Shown piece by piece: positions 56,540-64,000 of a DNA stretch of 64,000 nucleotides. Source of the stretch: Teichococcus oryzae (lineage in GTDB: Bacteria > Pseudomonadota > Alphaproteobacteria > Acetobacterales > Acetobacteraceae). Within the stretch, counting starts at the first letter, position 1. Each line of letters starts with the position of its first letter. The stretch is from NCBI RefSeq assembly GCF_008386565.1, contig NZ_VUKA01000002.1:124001-188000 (forward strand). The letters run 5' to 3'. A program made the translations under genes and the position numbers. Under the pieces are notes generated by a model that saw only the letters and a program-made list of their open reading frames with translations, was not told the origin of the DNA and did no database searches.

Positions 56540-58507
56540 TCAGGCCTTCGCCGCCGGCGCCGTGCCGGGGTTGTGGTCGAATTCGGGCACCAGCCGGGCA
56601 AGCTGCGCCAGCGCCGCCTTGGCATGGCCCAGGCGCGCCGCCTGGGCGATCTCGTCGATGGCGCGCCCGACCAGGGCGGCATCCGCGGTGCGGGGCGTCG
56701 CCACCAGCAGGCCCGGGAACTGCGTCGGGCGCGGCGGCTCCTGGCCGTGGAACAATTCCTCGTACAGCTTCTCGCCCGGCCGCAGGCCGGTGAAGCGGAT
56801 CTCGATGTCCTCGTCCGGCCGGAGGCCCGCCAGGCGCACCATGCGGCGCGCCATGTCCACGATCTTCACCGGATTGCCCATGTCGAGCACGAAGATGCCG
56901 CCATCGGCCAGCTCGGGCGGCTGGTCCTGCCTGTCCTCGGCGCCGACCACGCTGGCCTGCAGCACCAGGCCCACCGCTTCCCGCACCGTCATGAAGTAGC
57001 GGCGCATGTCGGGATGGGTCACGGTCAGCGGGCCGCCGCGCTCCAGCTGGCGGCGGAACAGCGGCACCACCGAGCCGGTGGAGCCCAGCACATTGCCGAA
57101 GCGCACCGTGATGCAGCGCATGGTGTTGCCCTGGATACCCCCCTGGCCACTCCCCTGGCTGCCCCCTTGGGCATGGTGGCGGGCCTGCACGTCCAGCGCC
57201 TGGCAGTACATCTCGGCCAGCCGCTTGGAGGCGCCCATCACGCTGGTCGGGTTCACCGCCTTGTCGGTGGAGATGAACACCATGGCCAGGCAGCCCACCG
57301 CGCGCGCCGCGTCGGCCACCACCCTCGTGCCGAGGGCGTTGGTCAGCAGCCCTTCCAGCGGGTCGTTCTCGACCATCGGCACATGCTTCAGCGCGGCGGC
57401 ATGGAACACCAGCTCGGGGCGCACATCCTCCATCAGCCGGGCGATTCGGGCAGCGTCGCGCACATCGGCCAGCAGGGCGCGGCGCTTCACGCCGGGATGG
57501 CTTTCGGCCAGCTCCAGGTCGATGCCGTAGAGCGCGAACTCGCCATGGTCGAGCAGGGCGAGCTGCGCCGGGCCGAGCGCCGCCACCTGCCGCGCCAGCT
57601 CGCCCCCGATGGTGCCGCCGGCGCCGGTCACCAGCACGCGGCGGCCCTGCACCAGCCGCGCCATGCCCTCGCGGTCCAGCGGCACCTGCGGGCGGTCCAG
57701 CAGGTCCTCGATGGCCACGGGCCGCAGGTCGACGCGCCGCGCCACCTGGGTCTGGCGCCGGGCCGGATCGAGCGCGGTCAGCCGCGGGGCGCGCTTCACC
57801 ACCACGCCGTTGCGGTCGGCGGCGTCGAGCAGTTCCTCCAGCGCCGGGCCATGCAGGTCCGGATCGGCCAGCACGATGGCGGAAGGCACCCGGTTCTCGG
57901 CGCGCAGCCGCTCCAGCACGTCGCCCGCCTCCTCCAGCCCGCCCAGGATCGGATGGCCATGGATGCGCCGGCCGGCCGAGCGCGGCCAGCGCGCCAGGAT
58001 GCCGACCACCCGGTAATCCGGCGTGCGCTGCTGCTGCAGGGCGCGGATGAACAGGTCGGCGGCATCCCCCGTGCCCACCAGCAGCACCGGACGGGACGGT
58101 TCCTCGGAAGGCTGGCCGACGCGGTGCGCCTGCTTCAGCGGCGCCAGGATGCGGGGCGCCAGCAGAAAGGCGGTCAGGCTGAAGGCGTGGATCAGCGGAA
58201 AGGCCACGTTGTCCGGCGCCCAGCCATCAGCCGCGTGCAGCCCCAGGGCGAAAAGCAGCGCCCCGCCGATCCCCGCCCCGACCACGGCGACCAGGTCCCG
58301 CAAACCGGCGAAGCGCCAGTATTGCTGAGGCAGCCGCACCGGCAGGCCGGCCACCAGCAGCGCGGCCACCGCGCCGGGAATGGCCGCCACCCACCAGGAG
58401 GCGGGCGGCCATTGCCCGGGGGAGGCCATCCACAAGGCGGGAGGCAGGGCAAGGGCGGCCAGCAGGGAATCGAGGCCGAGGTTCAGCAGGATGCGGGGAA
58501 GGGCCAT
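56540..58507 (-). CDS. FlaA1/WbpM/PglF-type membrane nucleotide-sugar dehydratase
   Basis: This 655-aa protein has four N-terminal membrane helices (about residues 5-130), a CoA-binding-like domain, and a short-chain dehydrogenase domain with VLVTGAGGTIGGELARQ near 280. The catalytic stretch FISTDKAVNPTSVMGASKR follows near 400. It removes water from UDP-GlcNAc to give UDP-4-keto-6-deoxy-GlcNAc, the precursor of bacillosamine or QuiNAc. A Gln/Gly/Ser run (GGSQGSGQGGIQG) interrupts a usually compact loop just before ITVRFGNVLGS. The ribosome site is weak. Confidence 0.9.
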   Translation of the reverse strand: MALPRILLNLGLDSLLAALALPPALWMASPGQWPPASWWVAAIPGAVAALLVAGLPVRLPQQYWRFAGLRDLVAVVGAGIGGALLFALGLHAADGWAPDNVAFPLIHAFSLTAFLLAPRILAPLKQAHRVGQPSEEPSRPVLLVGTGDAADLFIRALQQQRTPDYRVVGILARWPRSAGRRIHGHPILGGLEEAGDVLERLRAENRVPSAIVLADPDLHGPALEELLDAADRNGVVVKRAPRLTALDPARRQTQVARRVDLRPVAIEDLLDRPQVPLDREGMARLVQGRRVLVTGAGGTIGGELARQVAALGPAQLALLDHGEFALYGIDLELAESHPGVKRRALLADVRDAARIARLMEDVRPELVFHAAALKHVPMVENDPLEGLLTNALGTRVVADAARAVGCLAMVFISTDKAVNPTSVMGASKRLAEMYCQALDVQARHHAQGGSQGSGQGGIQGNTMRCITVRFGNVLGSTGSVVPLFRRQLERGGPLTVTHPDMRRYFMTVREAVGLVLQASVVGAEDRQDQPPELADGGIFVLDMGNPVKIVDMARRMVRLAGLRPDEDIEIRFTGLRPGEKLYEELFHGQEPPRPTQFPGLLVATPRTADAALVGRAIDEIAQAARLGHAKAALAQLARLVPEFDHNPGTAPAAKA

Positions 58508-58629
58508 GATGGCCGCGTATAGGCGCCCGGCCCGGCCCGGTGAAGCATGCCGTGTGGCCTGCCTCCTTCCGGCCCGGCGGCCGCCACGGGAACCGGCGGC
58601 GCGGCGCGGCAGGGTGGCGCCCCCGCCGA

Positions 58630-59781
58630 TCATGCGGCGGCTTCATCCGGCAGCGGGGCGAGGCGCCGGTACAGCCCGACCAGGCGCGCGGCCTCCGCCC
58701 CCCAGCCGAAGCGGCCCAGCGCCGCGGCGCGGCCGGCGGCGCCCATCGCGGCGCGGCGCCCCGGATCGGCCAGTTCGCGCACCGCGCCGGCGATGGCGGC
58801 GGGGTCGGCGGTGTCCACCAGCAGGCCACAGCCAGCCTCGCGGATCACCGCCGCCACCTCCTCCGCGAAGGCGGGGGCGATCACCGGCAGGCCGGCCAGC
58901 ATGCAGTCGAACAGCTTATGCGGCAGGGCGAGGCGGTGGTTCTCCACCCCCGGCTGGAACAGCACCAGCCCGATATCGGCCGTGGCGGCGAGGTCCAGCG
59001 CCGCGCGGTGGGGCATCCAGCCATGCCGCGCCACCGCCGCTTCCAGGCCGAGCTGCGCGGCGCGCCGGGTGAAATCCGCCTCCGACCCGTCGGTGAAGCG
59101 GCCGATCAGGCTGAGCCGGGTTTCCCCGGGGCACAGCGCCAGGGCCTCCAGCATCTCCAGGGCGCCGCGCGACCGGCCCAGCGCGCCCAGATGCACCAGC
59201 GTCAGCGGCCCCGGCCCGTGCCGGCGCGGCTCCACCGGCTCCGCCGCCGCGTAGTTGCGCACGGGAACGATGCGGGCCGGATCGGCGAAGTCCCCATCCA
59301 GCCCGTCCTTGGCCACCACCACCGCGTCGGCGCGGCGCGACAGGGCGCGGCAGGCCAGCCGGATGGCGGCGCGGCCCAGCGGCCGCAGCGGCTTCGGCAG
59401 CCGGCCGTCGAGGCGGGAAGGGTAATGCTCATGCACATCCAGCACCACGCGCGCGCCGCTGCGCCGGGCGGCCAGGATGGCGGCCAGCCAGGCATCCGGC
59501 TCGCTGGCATGCAGCACGGCGGCGCCGCTTGCCGCCGCGCGCCGCGCCAGGGCCGGGATGTTGCCGAGCCGCCCGCGCCAGCCGCCGCCCCGGGCATAGG
59601 TGCGGATGGCGACGCCGGCATGGCTGCCCGGCGCCGCGGCGCCGTTGGCCGGGCACAGATGCAGCACGCGCCAGCCGGCCTCGGCCAGCGCCGCGCCTTC
59701 CTTGGCCACCACCCGCACATCGGCCGGCGGATGCGCCGCCGACAGCATGCAGACCAGCGGCGCGGTGGCGGAACCGGGCAT
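58630..59781 (-). CDS. Glycosyltransferase, GT4-like
   Basis: This 383-aa cytosolic enzyme has a GT-B fold. The N-terminal half opens with LVCMLSAAHPPADVRVVAKEG and contains VLDVHEHYPSR near residue 120. The C-terminal nucleotide-sugar half has LVHLGALGRSRGALEMLEAL near 205 and PHKLFDCMLAGLPVIAP near 305, with an E-type loop as in GT4 transferases. It adds a sugar to the growing glycan; donor and linkage are unknown. TGATG overlap with the upstream epimerase shows coupling. Confidence 0.85.
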   Translation of the reverse strand: MPGSATAPLVCMLSAAHPPADVRVVAKEGAALAEAGWRVLHLCPANGAAAPGSHAGVAIRTYARGGGWRGRLGNIPALARRAAASGAAVLHASEPDAWLAAILAARRSGARVVLDVHEHYPSRLDGRLPKPLRPLGRAAIRLACRALSRRADAVVVAKDGLDGDFADPARIVPVRNYAAAEPVEPRRHGPGPLTLVHLGALGRSRGALEMLEALALCPGETRLSLIGRFTDGSEADFTRRAAQLGLEAAVARHGWMPHRAALDLAATADIGLVLFQPGVENHRLALPHKLFDCMLAGLPVIAPAFAEEVAAVIREAGCGLLVDTADPAAIAGAVRELADPGRRAAMGAAGRAAALGRFGWGAEAARLVGLYRRLAPLPDEAAA

Positions 59782-60971
59782 CAATGCCCGCCCTGCAACG
59801 CCACCGCCGGCCGGCCGGCGGCGAAGGCGCTGGCCGCCGCCACCGCTTCGCGCAGGGTGACGGGGGTGGGCGGCGGCTCCAGCACCTCGCGCAGATGCGC
59901 CACCATGCGCGCGCCGGCCATGCCGTCCCACAGCGGGATGGGCTGGGTCGCCGGCCATCCACCGGCCAGCACCTCGCCCACCATCTCCGGCAGGGCGGCC
60001 GCGCTGACCAGGCGGTTGGCGCCGCATCGCAGCGTCGCCGGGCGCTCGGTGGAGGGGCGCAGCGTCAGGCAGGGCACGTCCAGCACCGCCGCCTCCTCCT
60101 GCACGCCGCCGCTGTCGGTGGCGACAAGGCAGGCGCGCGCCAGCAGCCCGGCGAAATCCAGGTAGCCGAGCGGCGGCAGCACCCGCACCCCCGGCGGCAC
60201 GGCCAGGCCGAACTGCTTCAGCCGCACCGCCGTGCGCGGATGCACCGGCCAGACCAGGGGCAGCCGCGCGGTGACGCGGGACAGCGCCGCCAGCAGCACC
60301 GACAGGGCGGCGGGGTCATCCACATTGGCGGCGCGGTGCAGCGTGACCACGCCATAGCCGCCCGCGGAAAGATGCTCGCCCAGGCCCTGCGGCAGTTCCT
60401 GCGCCAGCGCGGCGGGCAGGCGGGCCAGCAGCGTGTCGATCATCGCGTTGCCGACGGCGCGCACCGCGCGGGGATCGTGCCCTTCCGCCACCAGGCGGGC
60501 GGCCGTGTCGTGATCCGGCGCCCAGAGCAGGTCGCTGATGGCATCAACGGCGCGGCGGTTGATCTCCTCCGGCATGTCGCGGTCGCCGCAGCGCAGCCCC
60601 GCCTCCAGATGCGCGACCCGGATGCCGAGCTTGCGGGCGGCGAGGGCGGCGGCCAGCGTGCCATCCACATCCCCCGCCACCACCACCAGGGCCGGGCGGC
60701 GGCGCGACCACAGCTCGGCGCAGGCCATCATGGTGTGGCCGGTCAGCGCCGCGTGGCCGCCACCCGCCAGCACGCCCAGCGAAACGTCCGGCTGCGGCAG
60801 GCCGAGATCGGCCAGATGGGCGCCGAACATCGCCGGGTCCTGGTGCTGGCCGGTGTGCAGCAGCGCCGGCCGGCAGAAGCGGGGCTGCGCCGCCAGGGCA
60901 TGCCACAGCGCCGCCAGCTTCGGCAGGTTGGGCCGCGCGGCGGCGACCAGGTGCAGTTCGGGCAGGCTCAT
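59781..60971 (-). CDS. UDP-N-acetylglucosamine 2-epimerase (non-hydrolysing), WecB/WbpI type
   Basis: This 396-aa enzyme interconverts UDP-GlcNAc and UDP-ManNAc, or the diamino-uronate analogue in the WbpI branch. It has TGQHQDPAMF near residue 40, the signature HLEAGLRCGDRDMPEEINRR near 120 (region given, conserved Glu/Asp/Arg), and VWPVHPRTA near 240. DSGGVQEEA and RPSTERPAT lie near 290-310. It lacks features of the hydrolysing NeuC type. Coupled overlaps with glycosyltransferase genes on both sides fix it in the polysaccharide operon. Confidence 0.9.
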   Translation of the reverse strand: MSLPELHLVAAARPNLPKLAALWHALAAQPRFCRPALLHTGQHQDPAMFGAHLADLGLPQPDVSLGVLAGGGHAALTGHTMMACAELWSRRRPALVVVAGDVDGTLAAALAARKLGIRVAHLEAGLRCGDRDMPEEINRRAVDAISDLLWAPDHDTAARLVAEGHDPRAVRAVGNAMIDTLLARLPAALAQELPQGLGEHLSAGGYGVVTLHRAANVDDPAALSVLLAALSRVTARLPLVWPVHPRTAVRLKQFGLAVPPGVRVLPPLGYLDFAGLLARACLVATDSGGVQEEAAVLDVPCLTLRPSTERPATLRCGANRLVSAAALPEMVGEVLAGGWPATQPIPLWDGMAGARMVAHLREVLEPPPTPVTLREAVAAASAFAAGRPAVALQGGH

Positions 60972-62224
60972 GCGGCAACCAGGGATGGCAGGGGAGAAGG
61001 TCGCGCGGCCGCTTCCGCGACGGCGACGAAATGGCGGGCCAGCAGGCGGCGGTCCCAGCGGCGCACCGCCTGGTCCCGCGCCGCATGGCCCATGGCGAGG
61101 CGCTGCGAAGGATTGGCCGCCATCCAGGCCAGCGCATCCGCCAGGGCGGTGGCATCACCCGGCGGCGTGGCCATTCCGCAGGGACCCATCGGGCCCTGCG
61201 ACGCCAGCAGCCGCTCGCCCTGGCCGGGCAGGTTGGACACCACCGGCAGCCCGGCGGCCAGGTAGTCCATCAGCTTGTTGGGCGCGGTCCATTCGGCGAA
61301 GGCGGCCACCGGCGCCAGGCAATGGATGCCGCATTGCGCCCCGGCCAGCAGGCTGGCCAGCCTGCGCTTGCCGAGCGGCGGCATGAAGGACACGTTGTGC
61401 AGCCCGCGCGCCGTGGCCTCGGCCTGCAGGCGCGGCTTCTCGCTGCCCTCCCCCACCAGCAGCAGGCGGATGCGGTGCTCGCCGCGCGCCATCAGCAGGG
61501 CGGCGGCGTCCAGCACCTGTTCGAGGCCGTTGGCGCGGCCATGCGCACCCGCATAGACAGCCAGCATCTCCCACGGCGCGGCCTCCACAGGGCGCCAGGC
61601 GGGGATGTGCGGGCCGAACAGGTCGAGGTCGCAGCCATTCGGCACCACATGCACCTGCTCCGGTGCGGCGCCGCGGTTCAGCGCGGTTTGCGCCATGCCC
61701 TCGCTCAGCGCCACCACGGCAGCGGCGCGGCGGCAGGCGGCGTTGGCCAGGTGCTCCATGCCGGCCAGCGCCCAGCCGGGCACGCCGCCCATGGCGCGCG
61801 GCAGCTCCGGCCAGGGATCGCGGATCTCGAACAGGAAGGGCGTGCCGCGCAGGCGGCGGGCCAGCAGCGCCGGCAGCGCCACCGTCAGCGGCGTGGAGGA
61901 GGCGATCACCAGGTCCCACTCGCCCGCCAGCGCCAGCCTTGCCGCCCGGGCGGCGTAGCGGCCAAAGGCGGCGCCGCGGGCGGCGAAGCCCTGGGCGTTG
62001 CCGCAGGGGATGTCGAACTCCACCAAGCGCAGGCCCTCCGATGCGCCTTCGCGCCGGCCATGGCGGAACCCGCCCTCCAGCCCGGTCACCGCCCCCTCAT
62101 AGCGGCCGCAGGCCAGCGTCACGGAATGGCCGCGCCGGATCAGCGCGTGGGCCAGGGCATGGCTGCGCGTGGCGGTGGCGCCTTCGGGCGCGGAATAATG
62201 CTGGTGCAGGTAAAGCAGGCGCAT
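60968..62224 (-). CDS. Glycosyltransferase, GT4 family (WbuB-like)
   Basis: This 418-aa GT-B enzyme opens with LLYLHQHYSAPEGATATRSH, typical of WbuB-like aminodeoxy-hexose transferases. FEIRDPWPELP lies near residue 145, VPNGCDLDLFG near 210 and the C-terminal TAPNKLMDYLAAGLPVVSN near 325. It probably transfers an N-acetylated amino sugar to an undecaprenyl-linked primer; specificity is uncertain. The start ATG at 62224 is chosen by homology. It is coupled to the epimerase by ATGA. Confidence 0.87.
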   Translation of the reverse strand: MRLLYLHQHYSAPEGATATRSHALAHALIRRGHSVTLACGRYEGAVTGLEGGFRHGRREGASEGLRLVEFDIPCGNAQGFAARGAAFGRYAARAARLALAGEWDLVIASSTPLTVALPALLARRLRGTPFLFEIRDPWPELPRAMGGVPGWALAGMEHLANAACRRAAAVVALSEGMAQTALNRGAAPEQVHVVPNGCDLDLFGPHIPAWRPVEAAPWEMLAVYAGAHGRANGLEQVLDAAALLMARGEHRIRLLLVGEGSEKPRLQAEATARGLHNVSFMPPLGKRRLASLLAGAQCGIHCLAPVAAFAEWTAPNKLMDYLAAGLPVVSNLPGQGERLLASQGPMGPCGMATPPGDATALADALAWMAANPSQRLAMGHAARDQAVRRWDRRLLARHFVAVAEAAARPSPLPSLVAA

Positions 62225-62231
62225 GGCGTCC

Positions 62232-63467
62232 TCAGCCCTTGCAGCAGGCGCGGATGACATCGGTCACCCGCGCCTGCTCCTCGGCGGTCATGCTGCCGCT
62301 GGGCAGGCACAGGCCGCGCTCGAACAGCCGGCCCGACAGGCCGTCGCCATGGAACCGGGCGCCGCGAAAGGCGGGCTGCATGTGCAGCGGCTTCCACACC
62401 GGGCGGCTCTCGATCTGCGCGGCGTCGAGGGCGCGCCGCACCGCTTCCCGCGTGGTGCCGAACGCCTTGGGGTCGATCTGGATCACCGACAGCCAGCGGG
62501 AGGATCGCGCCCAGGCGGGCTCCGGCATCAGGCTGACGCCGGGCAGGCCCGACAGCGCCTCGGCATAGCGGTCGAACACCAGCCGGCGTTCCGCGACGCG
62601 GGCTTCCAGCGCGCCGATCTGCGCCAGCCCCACCGCCGCCAGCACCGAGGACAGGCCATAGGAATAGCCCGTGGTCTCGTGCTGGTAGTGCGGCGCGGTT
62701 TCCTTGGCCTGGGTGGCCAGGTGGCGGGCGCGGGCGATCAGCGCCGGGTCGTCCGACACCAGCGCGCCGCCGCCGCCGGCGGTGATGATCTTGTTGCCGT
62801 TGAAGGAAAAGGCGGCCAGCGCCGCGCCCTTGCCCACCGGGCGGTCCCGGTAGCGCGCGCCCAGCGCCTCGGCGCTGTCGCACAGCACCGGCACGCCCCA
62901 GCGGCCGCACACCGCCAGGATGGCGTCCAGGTCGCAGGGCTGGCCATACAGGTCCACCGGCACCACGGCGCGCGGCAGGCGGCCCTTGGTGGCGGCCTTC
63001 TGCAACTGGTCCTCCAGCAGGTTGGGGTCCAGCGTCCAGCTTTCGGGGGAAACGTCCAGGAAACGCGGGCGGGCGCCCATCTGCACGGCGGGCGCGACCG
63101 TCGCCACGAAAGTCAGGCTCTGGGTCCAGACCTCGTCGCCGCGCTCCACCCCCAGCACGCGGAAGCCGAGATGCAGCGCGGCCGTGCCGGAAGCGACGGC
63201 GGCGGTGTGGGCGAAGCCCGCCGCCTCCCCCACAGCCTGCTCGAACTGCTCGGGGACCGGCCCGGCGGGGGCGATCCAGCCATCGGTCAGGGTCCGGCTG
63301 AGCACCGCCAGCTCGCCCCCCACCAGGCTGGGCGGGGACAGGTGCAGGCGCAGCCTTGGCGCCTTGGCGGGGTGGGAGCGGTTCGGGAACACCAGCACCG
63401 CCGTGGCGGAAGCATCCCCTGCCCGCTGCCGATCGTCGCTGCCGCTGCGGAGGGAGATGGCCACCAT
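62232..63467 (-). CDS. DegT-family aminotransferase, PglE-like
   Basis: This 411-aa PLP enzyme has LHLSPPSLVGGEL and WIAPAGPVPEQFEQAVGE near the N-terminus. VASGTAALHLGFRVLG and the Schiff-base Lys in AFSFNGNKIITAGGGGAL mark it as the UDP-4-amino-4,6-dideoxy-GlcNAc (bacillosamine) transaminase group. It would aminate the 4-keto product of the FlaA1-type dehydratase. The first 40 residues are not typical of the family. I used the ATG at 63467; a GTG at 63479 or a later start is possible, and no clear ribosome site exists. Confidence 0.85.
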   Translation of the reverse strand: MVAISLRSGSDDRQRAGDASATAVLVFPNRSHPAKAPRLRLHLSPPSLVGGELAVLSRTLTDGWIAPAGPVPEQFEQAVGEAAGFAHTAAVASGTAALHLGFRVLGVERGDEVWTQSLTFVATVAPAVQMGARPRFLDVSPESWTLDPNLLEDQLQKAATKGRLPRAVVPVDLYGQPCDLDAILAVCGRWGVPVLCDSAEALGARYRDRPVGKGAALAAFSFNGNKIITAGGGGALVSDDPALIARARHLATQAKETAPHYQHETTGYSYGLSSVLAAVGLAQIGALEARVAERRLVFDRYAEALSGLPGVSLMPEPAWARSSRWLSVIQIDPKAFGTTREAVRRALDAAQIESRPVWKPLHMQPAFRGARFHGDGLSGRLFERGLCLPSGSMTAEEQARVTDVIRACCKG

Positions 63468-63548
63468 GACCTGCTTCACGCTGAATTGATGACACTAGCG
63501 AAACAGGTTCCGGATGATCCGACAAGTCAACAAATCAACCAGAAGTTA
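63468..63548. other. AT-rich gap between the sugar transferase and the PglE-like gene
   Basis: This 81-base gap and the last codons of the transferase are visibly AT-rich against the surrounding GC-rich DNA. It probably contains the start region of the PglE-like transcript, but no clear -35/-10 pair or ribosome site stands out. Confidence 0.5.
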
Positions 63549-64000
63549 CTATTTTCTGCTGGACTTTTCCGGAGAATTATCAATGAAAGGTTGAAAATCA
63601 GGCATGGTGACATGGCCGGGCGCATGAACCCCGCGCCCGCTCAGCAGGATGCCGAACGTGCCCAGGAGCGCCCGGCAATCGGTGCGGAAGCACAGCGCCT
63701 CGGCATAGGTCGCGTCCATCTCCAGCCGCTCCTCCCAGGGCAGGGCGTTCCGCCCCGCCGCCTGAGCGATGCCTGCCAGTCCCGGCCGCGCCATCAGGCG
63801 CAGCCGCTGCCGGGGGGAATAGCGCGCGGCATAGGCCACCGGCAGCGGGCGGGGGCCGACAAGGCTCATCTCCCCCCGCAGCACGTTCAACAGCTGCGGC
63901 AGCTCATCCAGGGCCGAAGCGCGCAGCCGGCGGCCAAAGGGCGTCAGCCGCGCCGCGTCCTCCCCGGGGCCATCCCGCATGGAGCGGAACTTCAGCAGGG
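63549..64000 (-). CDS. Initiating sugar-phosphate transferase, PglC-like, N-terminus cut
   Basis: The frame is open to the window edge; about 150 C-terminal residues are visible, including LLKFRSMRDG at the edge. LDELPQLLNVLRGEMSLVGPRPL is the polyprenyl-phosphate hexose-1-phosphate transferase signature. GLAGIAQAAGRNALPWEERLEMD and GHVTMPDF near the end are specific for the PglC/WcaJ-small group. It moves a sugar-1-phosphate, here probably an N,N'-diacetylbacillosamine-like one, to undecaprenyl phosphate at the inner membrane. It should be the first enzyme of glycan assembly. Confidence 0.9.
   Translation of the reverse strand, partial: LLKFRSMRDGPGEDAARLTPFGRRLRASALDELPQLLNVLRGEMSLVGPRPLPVAYAARYSPRQRLRLMARPGLAGIAQAAGRNALPWEERLEMDATYAEALCFRTDCRALLGTFGILLSGRGVHAPGHVTMPDFQPFIDNSPEKSSRK

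Noticed and set aside
57120-57180. Possible frameshift in the FlaA1-type gene
   Set aside because: The frame stays open with conserved motifs on both sides; the odd segment is an in-frame low-complexity insertion.

Overview
The window is high-GC, densely coding chromosomal DNA of an alphaproteobacterium. Gene content and order (pckA next to chvI-chvG-hprK-rapZ-EIIA-HPr-EI-ahcY, many ATGA/GTGA start-stop overlaps, a his cluster containing DUF2628) fit the Acetobacteraceae, most likely a Roseomonas-like genus. That placement is inferred from gene content and protein flavour, not from a search. I see no tRNA, rRNA, CRISPR array, insertion sequence or prophage. All recognised genes look intact, except the two cut by the window edges.

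Layout. 1-12.4 kb: mixed housekeeping and accessory genes, with a partial EamA transporter, a TTG-started amidohydrolase, a small secreted Pro-rich protein, catalase, ferredoxin-NADP reductase, two GNAT acetyltransferases, a YihY-type membrane protein, a secreted phytase-like esterase, a MscS channel, a DUF1194 protein and ExoD. 12.4-18.2 kb (minus strand): a PhnW-like aminotransferase, a nitronate monooxygenase with a Cys-rich C-terminus, pnp without adjacent rpsO, and a 59-aa DUF2256 zinc-finger protein. 18.2-29.7 kb: the conserved carbon-control locus. pckA and a HugZ-like protein lie on the minus strand; chvI, chvG, hprK, rapZ, an EIIA-Man domain protein, HPr, EI, a methyltransferase-like gene and ahcY lie on the plus strand. 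This is a regulatory PTS with no sugar-specific EIIB/EIIC here. 29.9-34.0 kb: trpB, trpA and rpsA. 34.2-39.2 kb: a RutE-like nitroreductase, a DUF1269 protein, then hisB-DUF2628-hisH-GNAT-hisA (minus strand, overlapping) and a NifU-like Fe-S carrier. 39.3-45.5 kb: a UspA/TIGR02186/TSUP-exporter operon, a secreted 5'-nucleotidase, and an amino-acid ABC importer lacking its binding protein. 45.6-52.4 kb: alpha/beta hydrolase, GDSL esterase, NeuD/PglD-like acyltransferase, Kup potassium importer, PanE-like reductase and an aldose-1-epimerase-like protein.

52.5-64 kb (all minus strand) is a surface-polysaccharide locus. In transcription order it runs: initiating sugar transferase (cut by the edge), PglE-like aminotransferase, glycosyltransferase, UDP-GlcNAc 2-epimerase, glycosyltransferase, FlaA1/WbpM-type dehydratase, WbpA-like dehydrogenase, WbpE-like aminotransferase. 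Last comes an unusual metzincin protease carrying five tandem repeats of about 40 residues. The enzymes point to two amino-sugar branches from UDP-GlcNAc: a 4-amino-4,6-dideoxy (bacillosamine-like) branch and a uronic-acid branch (ManNAcA or 2,3-diamino-uronate type).

The observations I would follow up first are the repeat-bearing protease at the end of the polysaccharide locus, the split amino-sugar pathway, the palindromic operator before ahcY, the degenerate P-loop of RapZ, and the his cluster without hisF.
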